From: Halomonas sp. GD1P12
GTDB lineage: Bacteria > Pseudomonadota > Gammaproteobacteria > Pseudomonadales > Halomonadaceae
Direction of reading: 5' to 3'
Assembly (NCBI RefSeq): GCF_025725645.1
Contig: NZ_CP107007.1
Span: forward strand, 434,001 to 498,000
Length of the DNA stretch: 64,000 bases
Below the pieces are notes generated by a model, which saw nothing but the letters and a program-made list of their open reading frames with translations, had not been told where the DNA came from and made no database searches. Positions 16,236 through 24,596 of the stretch are shown here, piece by piece. Each line of letters starts with the position of its first letter. Position 1 is the stretch's first letter. The translations under genes and the position numbers were made by a program.

Positions 16236-17926
16236 GGAACGACTCCCTTGGGTAGACGAGGCGCCAACAGGCTCAAGGCGAGCATCAGCACGGCGACCAT
16301 CGCGACCACCAGTATCGATACCGCCGAGGCCAGCACGCTTTCGCCGCCTTCCTCCAGATTGAAAATCAGCACGCCCAGGGTTTCGTTGCCGGCGCTCCAC
16401 AAAAGCGCCGACACCGTGAGCTCGTTCACCGCGAGCAAAAACACCAGAAGCCCGCCGGCGAACAGCGCCGGCGCCACCAGCGGCAGCACAATGGTGGCCA
16501 TGCGCCGCCAGGGCCCGGCGCCGGCGAGTTGGGCGGCCTCCTCGAGCGACGGGTCGAGCTGGGCAAGACTCGCCGCCACCGGCTTCAAACACACCACTAA
16601 AAAGCGCGCCAGGTAGGCGATGAAGATCAGCGTCAGCGTGCCGTAAAGCGCCACGTCGATGAGCGGAAGCGGCCGCACGAACAGCAGAATGCAGGCGATG
16701 GCGAGCACCACCCCGGGCAGCGCGTAGGGCAGCTCCACCGCGCCGAGCGCCAAGCGCTGTAGCCTGGGCGACAGCCGGTAAAGGCGGTAGGCCAGCGGCA
16801 GGCTCGCAGCCATCAGCAAAAGCGCGGCGCCGCCGGCGAGCCACAGGCTATTGCTCACCGCACGCCAGGTCGCGCCCTGGCGGCTCAGCACCTCTTCAAA
16901 CGCCGCGAGCGTGGCGGTAGTGGCGTTCAGCGGCACGCCCATGGCGGGCACCAGCGAGCTGATCATGAGCGCCAGCAGTGGGGCGATTAGAATCACCAGC
17001 AGCACGATGACCATCAGCGCCGTGATGGGCAGCTTGAAACGCCCCAGCGAAAAGTCGTGGGCGCGGCCGCTGTGGCCGGTCAGCCCAAAGCGGCTTTTGC
17101 CCATGAAATGCTGCTGAAGCGCCACGCCGAGAAGCGCAATCACGCCGATCAACAGCGACAGCGACGCCATTTCCGGCAGCACCCCGGTGCCGAAGCTCGC
17201 CATGCGCTGGTAGATCAGCGTCGGCAGCACGTAAACCCCGGCGGGGATGCCGAGCATGGCCGGAATGCCGAAATTACCCAGACTCGAGATGAACGCCATG
17301 GACGCCCCCGCCACCAGAGCGCCGCGTGTGACCGGCAGCACGATATGGCCCCATACCTGGGACTGGCGGGCGCCACTGATGCGCGCGGCTTCGATCAATT
17401 CCCGCGGCAGCGACAGAAGCGAGGTGCGCAGCGCCAGAAACACCAGCGGCGCTGCCTGAATGCCGAGCAGTAGCGCGATGCCTTCGGCGGAGTAGAGCGG
17501 CTGGGGGCTGCCGAGCGCCGGCGCTACCCCTAAGCTCTTCAGAAGGGGGCTCGCCGGGCCGAAAAGCTGCAGCCAGGCAAGGGCCGTCACCTGGGGCGGA
17601 ATCATCATCGGCAGCATGAAGCAGAACACCAGCACCGCTTTTCCGCGAATGTCGGTCAGGGTGATGACGAAGGCAAAGAGGCTGCCAAGCACGAGCGCGA
17701 TCAGCATCCCCAGCCCCGAGGTGTAGACGCTGTACCCGAGCGCCCGCCAAGTGGCGCCACTTTGTAGCACGCGCACAAGCGGTGCGTCGCTGCCGAGATT
17801 GAGATCTCCCAGCGCCTCGAATAGCAGCCGCGCGCTGGGGGCCAGGCTCAAGATGACGATGACGAGCGTCAGCGCCGTCAGAAGTCGCCGTTGCTGGCCG
17901 CCGGCACCGATCTCGAAGGCCACCAT
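16223..17926 (-). CDS. ABC importer permease, fused two-domain FbpB type
   Basis: The protein has 567 residues and holds two binding-protein-dependent permease domains in one chain, the FbpB/AfuB architecture. Each half has about six TM segments and an EAA loop: LPRELIEAARISGARQSQVWGHIVLP (about 180-205) and DPSLEEAAQLAGAGPWRRMATIVLP (about 470-495). The ATG overlaps the binding-protein stop (TGATG). The fusion favours the ferric-iron/2-aminoethylphosphonate group over polyamine systems, which use two separate permeases. Confidence 0.9.
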   Translation of the reverse strand: MVAFEIGAGGQQRRLLTALTLVIVILSLAPSARLLFEALGDLNLGSDAPLVRVLQSGATWRALGYSVYTSGLGMLIALVLGSLFAFVITLTDIRGKAVLVFCFMLPMMIPPQVTALAWLQLFGPASPLLKSLGVAPALGSPQPLYSAEGIALLLGIQAAPLVFLALRTSLLSLPRELIEAARISGARQSQVWGHIVLPVTRGALVAGASMAFISSLGNFGIPAMLGIPAGVYVLPTLIYQRMASFGTGVLPEMASLSLLIGVIALLGVALQQHFMGKSRFGLTGHSGRAHDFSLGRFKLPITALMVIVLLVILIAPLLALMISSLVPAMGVPLNATTATLAAFEEVLSRQGATWRAVSNSLWLAGGAALLLMAASLPLAYRLYRLSPRLQRLALGAVELPYALPGVVLAIACILLFVRPLPLIDVALYGTLTLIFIAYLARFLVVCLKPVAASLAQLDPSLEEAAQLAGAGPWRRMATIVLPLVAPALFAGGLLVFLLAVNELTVSALLWSAGNETLGVLIFNLEEGGESVLASAVSILVVAMVAVLMLALSLLAPRLPKGVVPWQR

Positions 17927-18903
17927 CAGCCGCCGAACAGCTCGCTAAAGCGCGCCTTCAGCGCCTCTTCCTGCTCGAGGGCCTGGGCGGTATCCACCGG
18001 CATCAGCTCGATGGTGTCCCGCGCCGGAAAGCCGTCCGGCGGGGCGGTGCCGTCGCGAGCGGGCAGGTAGCCCTGGCCGCTGACCAACTGTTGGCCTTCC
18101 TGAGAGAGCACGAAGTCGACGAACTGCTGGGCGGCGTCGACGTTATCGGCATCCGCCATGATCGCCACCGGCTCGGTCACTGCGCTTACGCCCTCGTCGG
18201 GAAACACGAACGCGACCGGCGAGCCCTTGGCCGCTTCGCGAATCGGCAGAAAGTCCACCACGATGCCGTAGGCCTTGGTGCCCGCCGCCACCGCGTTGAA
18301 GACGCCGCCGTTGCCGCTTTGCGCCTCGACGCGATTGTCGCGCAGCCCTTCATAGTAGGCGTCACCCAACTCCGGGTTGTCGGTGAGCGCTGCCATGTGA
18401 ATCAGCGCCGCCCCCGAGTAGAGCGGGCTCGGCATGGCGACCAGACCCTCGTAGTCGGGGTCGAGCAGGTCCTGCCAGCTCGACGGCTGGTGGTCGGCGC
18501 CGGTGTTGTAGACGATGCCGGTGGTGATCAGCTTGGTGCCGTAGTAGTAGCCTTCCGGGTCGAAGAGGCTTGAATCGAACGCTTCGCGCTCCGGGCTCTG
18601 GTAGGGCTGAAGGTGGCCATCATTCTTGAGCGACTCCATGGTCATGCTGTCCGCAATCAGCAGCACGTCCGGGTTGCTCACGCCGGCGGCGAGCTCCGAG
18701 CGAAGCCGCGTCATCAAGCGCGTGGTGCCGTCGCGCACCCACTCCACCTCGATCTCCGGGTGCGCGGCCATGAAGGCATCGACGGTCTGCTGAGCGTCGC
18801 TTTGCGGCTGGCTGGTATAAAGCGTCAGGGTTTCGGCGGCGCTGATGGTAGAAAGCGTAAGGGTCGAAAGCGCAACGGCAAGGCAAAGCGGGCGTTTGAG
18901 CAT
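17926..18903 (-). CDS. ABC importer periplasmic binding protein, ferric/phosphonate type
   Basis: I start at the ATG of MLKRPLCLAVALSTL (325 residues), where GGAG lies 8 bases upstream. A signal peptide ends near ISAAETLTLYTSQPQ. The mature protein is a class II binding protein of the AfuA/FbpA kind (YTSQPQSDAQQTVDAFMAAHPEIEVEWV, then SNPDVLLIADSMTMESLK). The tyrosine pair of classical FbpA is not obvious to me, so iron is not proven; other members of this group bind phosphonates or sugar phosphates. It is the first gene of a three-gene operon. Confidence 0.85.
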   Translation of the reverse strand: MLKRPLCLAVALSTLTLSTISAAETLTLYTSQPQSDAQQTVDAFMAAHPEIEVEWVRDGTTRLMTRLRSELAAGVSNPDVLLIADSMTMESLKNDGHLQPYQSPEREAFDSSLFDPEGYYYGTKLITTGIVYNTGADHQPSSWQDLLDPDYEGLVAMPSPLYSGAALIHMAALTDNPELGDAYYEGLRDNRVEAQSGNGGVFNAVAAGTKAYGIVVDFLPIREAAKGSPVAFVFPDEGVSAVTEPVAIMADADNVDAAQQFVDFVLSQEGQQLVSGQGYLPARDGTAPPDGFPARDTIELMPVDTAQALEQEEALKARFSELFGG

Positions 18904-19004
18904 GGGGACGTCTCCAGGAAGGTGAGCGCCCACTAGCCTACGAGCGATAGTTGACACTTCTGTGACAGCGCTGCCTGGATGGCAACCATTCACTGAAAAG
19001 CGCG

Positions 19005-19484
19005 CTAGACGCGATACTTGCGCAGCAGATCGAGCGGGATGTGGCAGTAGTCCTCAGGAAAAAGGGTCAAGCGGTCCTGATGTTCCGGATCGCTTTTGAC
19101 GTAGTTGGAAAGCGGCGCCACCTCGACCGCGATCCTGTCGCTATCGTCACGCCCGCGAATATAGGCCCGGGCCGCCTCAAGATGCGCCGCTCGTCGGCTG
19201 TAGACCCCCGTGCGGTATTTTTCACCGACATCCTCCCCCTGGCGGTTCACGCTGTAGGGGTCGATGATTTCAAAGAAGTATCCCATCAGGGCCGCCACGC
19301 CCACCTCGCGCGTATCGAACTCGACGCGCACGCACTCCGCGTAGCCGTCGTAGTTCGATGACGTGGTCGAGGTGGTGCCGTTGGCCCGACCGGCTTCGGT
19401 ACGCATGACCCCGGGGAGGTGGCGCATGAACTCCTGCACGCCCCATAGGCAGCCGCCGGCAAAAAAGATCTCGTGTATGGTCAT
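19005..19484 (-). CDS. msrA: Peptide-methionine (S)-S-oxide reductase
   Basis: I start at the ATG of MTIHEIFFAGGCLWG (159 residues), the usual MsrA beginning; the frame is open a further 62 codons upstream but without similarity. The catalytic cysteine is Cys12 in GGCLWG, where most MsrA have GGCFWG. SNYDGYAECVRVEFD and FFEIIDPYSVNRQGEDVGEKYRTGVY are the conserved substrate-pocket blocks. It repairs methionine S-sulfoxide in proteins with thioredoxin. It is monocistronic, between the iron-type importer and a divergent selenate-type importer. Confidence 0.92.
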   Translation of the reverse strand: MTIHEIFFAGGCLWGVQEFMRHLPGVMRTEAGRANGTTSTTSSNYDGYAECVRVEFDTREVGVAALMGYFFEIIDPYSVNRQGEDVGEKYRTGVYSRRAAHLEAARAYIRGRDDSDRIAVEVAPLSNYVKSDPEHQDRLTLFPEDYCHIPLDLLRKYRV

Positions 19485-19770
19485 TCGTTTTACTCTTTTT
19501 AAAAAAACGCCGGTACTTTCAATGCGATAAATAGGGGCGGCGTTGATGTGATCGGTCGCTTTTATAGGCGCTTTCAAGGCGCCTATCAAACGCACCAGCG
19601 TGTGCACACAAGGCGTCGGTCTCCTGATGAAAGTCGACAATCCTCTGGCGGTAAAGGATGATGTTTTCAAGCACCGTTTGACTGACAGCGCAGGCGATGC
19701 TGTTATTCTTGGGTTAGGTTTGCTTCGGCGTGCTCGGCGCCGGTTTCTTCATTCATGAAAGGACGCTCCC
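19485..19770. other. 286-base divergent spacer msrA / selenate-type operon with a GC-rich hairpin
   Basis: The stretch holds the promoters of both flanking genes. An inverted repeat lies at 19564-19586: ATAGGCGC and GCGCCTAT around the loop TTTCAAG. No T-run follows on either strand, so it is not a terminator. A second short palindrome GTGTGCACAC is near 19600. No credible gene is seen in it. Confidence 0.5.
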
Positions 19771-20637
19771 ATGTCTCGCCCACCGCTACTGGCCCGTGCG
19801 GCCGTTCTGTTTGCGCTGGCCTCACCCTTGGCCGCCGCCGATACGCTGGTTTTCACCGCCATTCCCGACGAGGACGAGACGCGCCTGCAGCAGCGCTTTC
19901 AGTCGGTGGCAGACTACCTTTCTGACGAGCTCGATGTCGACGTGCGCTTCATTCCCGTGACCTCTTATGCCGCTTCGGTCACCGCGTTTCGCAACAATCA
20001 GGTACAGCTGGCCTGGTTCGGCGGCTTTACCGGCGTGCAGGCGCGCGAGCTGGTGCCCGGCTCCCAAGCGATCGCCCAGGGCGTCGAGGACCCGGAGTAC
20101 AAGAGCTACTTCATCGCCAACGCATCCACCGGCATCGAGCCGGTCGAGTCCGATACCGCACCAAAAGCGCTCGAGGGGCTGACCTTCACCTTCGGCTCGC
20201 AAAGCTCGACGTCCGGGCGGCTGATGCCGGAGTACTTTCTGACTCGCGATCTGGGCGCCTCGCCGGGCGAGCTCTTTTCGCGCGTGGGCTACAGCGGCAA
20301 CCACAGCCGCACGGTGTCGCTGGTGCAGTCCGGGGCGTATCAGGCGGGCGTTCTGAGCTATACCGCCTGGGAGAACGAGGTCGAGCAGGGCAACGTCGAC
20401 CCGGAGCAGGTGCAGGTCGTTTGGGAATCACCGACCTATCCGGACTACCATTGGACCGTGCGCGGCGACGTCGACGAGCGCTTCGGCGAGGGGTTCACCG
20501 AGCGGTTGCAGCAGGCGCTTCTGGATATGGACGACCCGGAGCTTTTGGCGAGCTTCCCGCGCTCGGGCTTCATCCCCGCCTCGAACGAGGATTTCCAACC
20601 GATTCATGACGTGGCGGTCTCGCTGGACCTGCTGTAA
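19771..20637 (+). CDS. Putative selenate/phosphonate ABC importer periplasmic binding protein
   Basis: The protein has 288 residues. A signal peptide ends at SPLAAA-DTLVFTAIPDEDE. It belongs to the PhnD-like group that includes the putative selenate binding proteins, with close agreement in RFIPVTSYAASVTAFRNNQ, LAWFGGFTGVQARELVPGS, FTFGSQSSTSGRLMPEYF and PTYPDYHWTVRGDVD (comparison from memory). The substrate, selenate or another oxyanion or phosphonate, is a family-level guess. The ATPase gene begins 2 bases after the stop. Confidence 0.85.
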   Translation: MSRPPLLARAAVLFALASPLAAADTLVFTAIPDEDETRLQQRFQSVADYLSDELDVDVRFIPVTSYAASVTAFRNNQVQLAWFGGFTGVQARELVPGSQAIAQGVEDPEYKSYFIANASTGIEPVESDTAPKALEGLTFTFGSQSSTSGRLMPEYFLTRDLGASPGELFSRVGYSGNHSRTVSLVQSGAYQAGVLSYTAWENEVEQGNVDPEQVQVVWESPTYPDYHWTVRGDVDERFGEGFTERLQQALLDMDDPELLASFPRSGFIPASNEDFQPIHDVAVSLDLL

Positions 20638-20639
20638 GG

Positions 20640-21293
20640 GTGAGCGATTTCGTTTTACAAAACGCCGAGGCTTACTACGGCGCCACCCGAGTGCTCGAGC
20701 CGCTGTCGCTTACGATCGACAAGGGCGAGCACGTGGCGCTCATCGGCAAGAGCGGGGCGGGCAAGTCGACGCTGCTCTCCTTGATGTATGACCGCTGGCA
20801 GACACAGCCGGTGGCGCTGATGCCCCAGGCGCTGGGGCTCGTTGATACGCTGTCGGTGTTTCACAACGTCTACATGGGCAGGCTCGACCGCCACCGGTGG
20901 TGGCGCAACCTGGCGACCCTTGCCAAACCCTGGAAGCGCGACATCGACGAGATCGTCGCGCTGCTCGATGACGTTGGCATTGGCGAGAAGCGCTGGACGC
21001 CCTGCGGTGAGCTCTCCGGCGGCCAGCGCCAGCGCGTGGCGGCGGCTCGCGTGCTCTACCAGCAGGGCGAGTTGCTGTTGGCCGACGAGCCGGTCTCGGC
21101 GCTCGATGGCCCCCAGGCAAGTGCGATCATGGGCAAGCTGACCCAGGGCTATCCGCGCACGGTGCTGGCGATGCACGATCTGGAGCTGGCGCTTGCGTTC
21201 TGTACCCGAATCGTCGGGCTCAAGGAGGGGGCCATCGCGCTGAATGCGCCGAGCAAGACGCTCACCGCCGCCTCTCTTCAGGATCTCTACTGA
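20640..21293 (+). CDS. ABC importer ATP-binding protein, selenate/phosphonate-type system
   Basis: The gene starts with GTG (217 residues). Walker A is GKSGAGKST (about 36-44), signature LSGGQRQRVAAARVL, Walker B LLLADEPVSALD and H-loop AMHD. It is shorter than PhnC (about 260). It is placed 2 bases after the binding-protein stop, and its stop overlaps the permease start by one base. It energises uptake by the fused permease downstream. Confidence 0.9.
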   Translation: MSDFVLQNAEAYYGATRVLEPLSLTIDKGEHVALIGKSGAGKSTLLSLMYDRWQTQPVALMPQALGLVDTLSVFHNVYMGRLDRHRWWRNLATLAKPWKRDIDEIVALLDDVGIGEKRWTPCGELSGGQRQRVAAARVLYQQGELLLADEPVSALDGPQASAIMGKLTQGYPRTVLAMHDLELALAFCTRIVGLKEGAIALNAPSKTLTAASLQDLY

Positions 21294-22768
21294 TGCCGCT
21301 CTCTGCCACGACCCGCGTCACGCTCGGGTTCGTTCTGCTGGCGCTGGTGTGCCTGGCGCTTGGCGATTTCGAGATCAGCGCCCACGCCCCCTGGCATTCG
21401 CTGGGCCAGCTTTTTTTAGGCTTGCTCCAGCCGGATTTTTCGAGCGTCGACTCGCTTGGCGGGGCGCTGTTGCGCACCGTGGCGTTTGCCTTCGTCGGCG
21501 TTGGGGTGGGCTCGCTTGCCGGGATGCTTCTGGCGCTTGTCTTCCACCGTTGGTGGGTGCGCACCTTCAGCGCCTTCATTCGCGCCATCCACGAACTCTT
21601 CTGGGCGCTAATCTTTCTTCAAAGCTTCGGCCTGCATCCGGTGACCGGGGTGCTGGCCATCGCCATTCCCTACGCGGGCATCTTCGCCAAGGTGTACGCG
21701 GAAATCCTCGATGAAACCGACCCGCTGCCCGGTGAGGCGCTGCCGCGAAGAGCCGACCGGGTCTCGACACTCGTCTACGCGCGTATCAGCCAGGCCTGGC
21801 CGCACCTGGTGAGCTACACGGCCTACCGTCTGGAGTGCGGGCTGCGCTCCAGTGCGGTGCTCGGTTTCGTCGGCATGCCGACCATTGGCTATCACCTGAT
21901 GGCGGCGTTCGCCCAGGGCCACTACCCGACGGTGGGCGCGCTTTTGCTGATGTTTTACCTGTTGATCGGTACGCTCAGGTGGTGGGTGCGCCCGAAAATC
22001 CTGCCGCTTTATCTGCTCGTAGCGCCTTTCTTTCTGGGCACGGGGCTTCCCATCATGTGGTCGAACGTGACGCGGTTTTTCACCGAGGACATCGTGCCCG
22101 CGCCGCTCAGAAGAGGCGAGGGGCTCGAGGCACTGTGGGCGTGGTTGACCCGGCTGTTCGTCGACCAGGCGCTGCCGGGCATCTGGAATACGCTGCTGCT
22201 CACCCAGATCGCGCTGGTGGCGACCGGGGTGCTGGCGCTGCTGCTCTTTCCGCTGATTTCGCGCCACTTCATGGGCCGCTTCGGCGGCGTGGCGGGCCAC
22301 GTGGGTCTGGTGGTGATGCGCTCGACGCCGGAGTACATGCTGGCGTTCATTTTGCTGCAGCTCTGGGGGCCGTCGATGCTGCCAGCGGTGGTGGCGCTGG
22401 CGCTGCACAACGGCGGCATCATCGCGCACCTTATCGGGCGGCGCAGCAACGAGGTGACGCTCAGACAGGACGCCCCAACGGGGGTGAACCGCTACGCGTA
22501 CGAGATAGTGCCACGCCTTTACGGCCCCTTTCTGGCGCTTTTGTTCTACCGCTGGGAGATCATCATGCGCGAAACGGCGATTCTCGGCATCCTCGGCATC
22601 GCTACCCTCGGTTTTTACGTGGATAGCGCGATCCAGGAGATTCGCTTCGACCGCGCGATGGTGCTGATATTGATCACCGCGCTACTCAACATTGGCGTCG
22701 ACGTGCTGGCAAGGCGCCTGCGCGGACATTTGCGCCTGCGTCACGGGGTCAATCGCCAGCAGTGTTAG
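21293..22768 (+). CDS. ABC importer permease, two PhnE-like domains fused, selenate/phosphonate-type system
   Basis: The protein has 491 residues, about twice a single PhnE. Each half carries an EAA-type loop: ARISQAWPHLVSYTAYRLECGLRSSAVLGFVGMP in the first, and YEIVPRLYGPFLALLFYRWEIIMRETAILGILG in the second. The RSSAVLG/RETAILG pair is the PhnE hallmark. Both transmembrane halves of the importer are thus on one chain. It is the last gene of a three-gene operon and convergent with the YrhK-domain gene. Confidence 0.9.
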   Translation: MPLSATTRVTLGFVLLALVCLALGDFEISAHAPWHSLGQLFLGLLQPDFSSVDSLGGALLRTVAFAFVGVGVGSLAGMLLALVFHRWWVRTFSAFIRAIHELFWALIFLQSFGLHPVTGVLAIAIPYAGIFAKVYAEILDETDPLPGEALPRRADRVSTLVYARISQAWPHLVSYTAYRLECGLRSSAVLGFVGMPTIGYHLMAAFAQGHYPTVGALLLMFYLLIGTLRWWVRPKILPLYLLVAPFFLGTGLPIMWSNVTRFFTEDIVPAPLRRGEGLEALWAWLTRLFVDQALPGIWNTLLLTQIALVATGVLALLLFPLISRHFMGRFGGVAGHVGLVVMRSTPEYMLAFILLQLWGPSMLPAVVALALHNGGIIAHLIGRRSNEVTLRQDAPTGVNRYAYEIVPRLYGPFLALLFYRWEIIMRETAILGILGIATLGFYVDSAIQEIRFDRAMVLILITALLNIGVDVLARRLRGHLRLRHGVNRQQC

Positions 22769-22857
22769 GCGCTCTCTAACGAAGGCGACTCATGAGTCGA
22801 TGAGCGGGTGCGCGCAGGCTCGGCTGCGCTAAAAACGTCGCGCCGCCAAAGCCTTGA

Positions 22858-23142
22858 TCAGGCGTCCTGGTCGGTGTCCGGCAGCCGCTTGAAGTAGATG
22901 AAGCGGTGAAGCCGAATGAGCGGGCGAATCAAAAGCTGCACGCTGCCGATCAGAAACAGCCACACGCCGACGGTCTGAATGCTGCCCTCATAGAAAAAGC
23001 AGACGCTGCCAATCACGAACCAGATGCCGATCAGAATATCGTTAACGATGCTCAATACTTCGTAGCGCTGATGAACGACGAGTTCGCGCTGGCCAATGGT
23101 GAAAAGCCAGTCGCCGCTTTGGGAATGCTGTTGGCGCTGCAT
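22858..23142 (-). CDS. YrhK-domain small membrane protein
   Basis: The protein has 94 residues. The YrhK-type domain contains two TM segments (VNDILIGIWFVIGSVCFFY and VGVWLFLIGSVQLLIRPLIRL) after FTIGQRELVVHQRYEVLS, the family's leading motif. The C-terminus is short and charged. Function unknown. It is monocistronic, divergent from the diguanylate cyclase gene. Confidence 0.8.
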   Translation of the reverse strand: MQRQQHSQSGDWLFTIGQRELVVHQRYEVLSIVNDILIGIWFVIGSVCFFYEGSIQTVGVWLFLIGSVQLLIRPLIRLHRFIYFKRLPDTDQDA

Positions 23143-23286
23143 GAAAATCTCCTTGAATTAAAAACGAACGTTAAGGATAGAGCATGTGTCACATCGTGCT
23201 GGTACAGGTGCTGCGCGGCGTGTCATTGTTCAAAACGTGCCGTAAAATGTAAAAAAAGGTAAAGCGTTACGGGCATGGGAGAGCGT

Positions 23287-24543
23287 ATGGATGACAGGGC
23301 GTTAGCGAAAGCCGTCGATGCTGAACTTTCGCAAAACGAGTTTCGTCTGAACTTCCCTTCCCCGCTTGAGGCGCAGTTCGAAGCCGATACCCAGAGTCGG
23401 CGGCGGCGCAGCATGTTGGTGTCGACGCTGATCGCGACCCCCATCTACTTTTTGTTTCTGGCCAACGACTACACGTTTCGCTCCGACATTTTCGATTTCA
23501 TTTTGCTGGTGCGGGTGGGCGCCGTACTGCTGATCGGGATGCCCGCCTTTTGGCTGCTCTATCGAGGGGTAACACCATTTTGGCGCGAAACGCTCGTCGC
23601 TAATATCGTCGTGGGCGCCATGGTCGCCTCCTGTATCGTGCTGCGCGCCTCCCAGGCCCCCTTTTCCTACTACGACGTGTACTGCTTCGGCCTGATTCTG
23701 GTGGCCGGCAATACATTTTTTCCTCTGCGATTCACGTTTGCCTGCGTGACCACGGCGGTGTGTATCGCCGTCATGCTGGTCACCCTCGTCGGGTACGAGC
23801 CCATGCCGATAGAGGCCAAACGGTTGGCGTGTTTGGGAATCTTTTCCACGGCGCTTTTCACGCTGGTGACCTGCTATCGGCTGGAGCGCAACGAACGGCG
23901 CGCCTATTTACTGCTGCTGCGCGAAAGGATTCGCTCCGGCCACTACCGTCAGGATAACGAAAAACTCTCGAAGCTTTCGCTCACCGACCCCTTGACCAAT
24001 ATTGGCAATCGGCGCCAGTTCGAAGCCGCGCTTGAGGCCCGGTGGCAAGAGGCGCGCGTCTCCCAGGCGCCGCTGAGTCTCTTGATTATCGACGTGGATC
24101 ACTTCAAGGCCTACAACGACCATTATGGCCACCCCGAAGGCGATGAGTGCCTGCGCCGGATCGCCGCCGCCTTGCAGGCCGAAAGCCGCGAGATCGACCA
24201 GGTCGCACGTATCGGCGGCGAAGAGTTTGCGCTGCTGCTGGCGAACACCTCCTCACACCAGGCGTATCAAACCGCCGAGCGTGTGCGTCGGCGTATCGAA
24301 GCGCTACATATCGCCAATCCCGGCGTCACTGAGTCAGCGATCGTGACGGTCAGCATCGGTGTGGCGGTCTCGAGCCAAAGTGAAGCCGCGGCGCCCAATG
24401 ATCTGCTGGCGCGGGCCGACGTCGCGCTCTACCAGGCAAAGCTTGGCGGGCGCAACCGCACCTTCCTGGCTCAAGACGCCCCATGGCAGAAAAGCGCGAG
24501 CGGGGAGATGGATGCGCCTCGAGCGCCGCGTTCATCGAGTTGA
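23287..24543 (+). CDS. Membrane-anchored diguanylate cyclase
   Basis: I start at the ATG of MDDRALAKAVDAEL (418 residues) because GGGAG lies 5 bases before it; an ATG at 23275 is also in frame. The N-terminal 200 residues have about six TM segments (for example FILLVRVGAVLLIGMPAFWLLY and VYCFGLILVAGNTFF). The GGDEF domain follows from about 230: the active site is GGEEF at 310-314, and an inhibitory I-site REID lies at 301-304 with the standard 5-residue spacing. It should make cyclic di-GMP from two GTP and be product-inhibited. No EAL domain is present. mtnK begins 53 bases downstream. Confidence 0.93.
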   Translation: MDDRALAKAVDAELSQNEFRLNFPSPLEAQFEADTQSRRRRSMLVSTLIATPIYFLFLANDYTFRSDIFDFILLVRVGAVLLIGMPAFWLLYRGVTPFWRETLVANIVVGAMVASCIVLRASQAPFSYYDVYCFGLILVAGNTFFPLRFTFACVTTAVCIAVMLVTLVGYEPMPIEAKRLACLGIFSTALFTLVTCYRLERNERRAYLLLLRERIRSGHYRQDNEKLSKLSLTDPLTNIGNRRQFEAALEARWQEARVSQAPLSLLIIDVDHFKAYNDHYGHPEGDECLRRIAAALQAESREIDQVARIGGEEFALLLANTSSHQAYQTAERVRRRIEALHIANPGVTESAIVTVSIGVAVSSQSEAAAPNDLLARADVALYQAKLGGRNRTFLAQDAPWQKSASGEMDAPRAPRSSS

Positions 24544-24596
24544 CTTTGCTATCGCGCCAGGCACAAATAGGCCGACTATTTTCGAAGGAGACGGTT

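Noticed and set aside
16236..16844. N-terminal extension of the iron-type ATPase frame
   Set aside because: It is open only because it lies out of phase over the permease gene; the true protein begins MAALSIDG at 16235.
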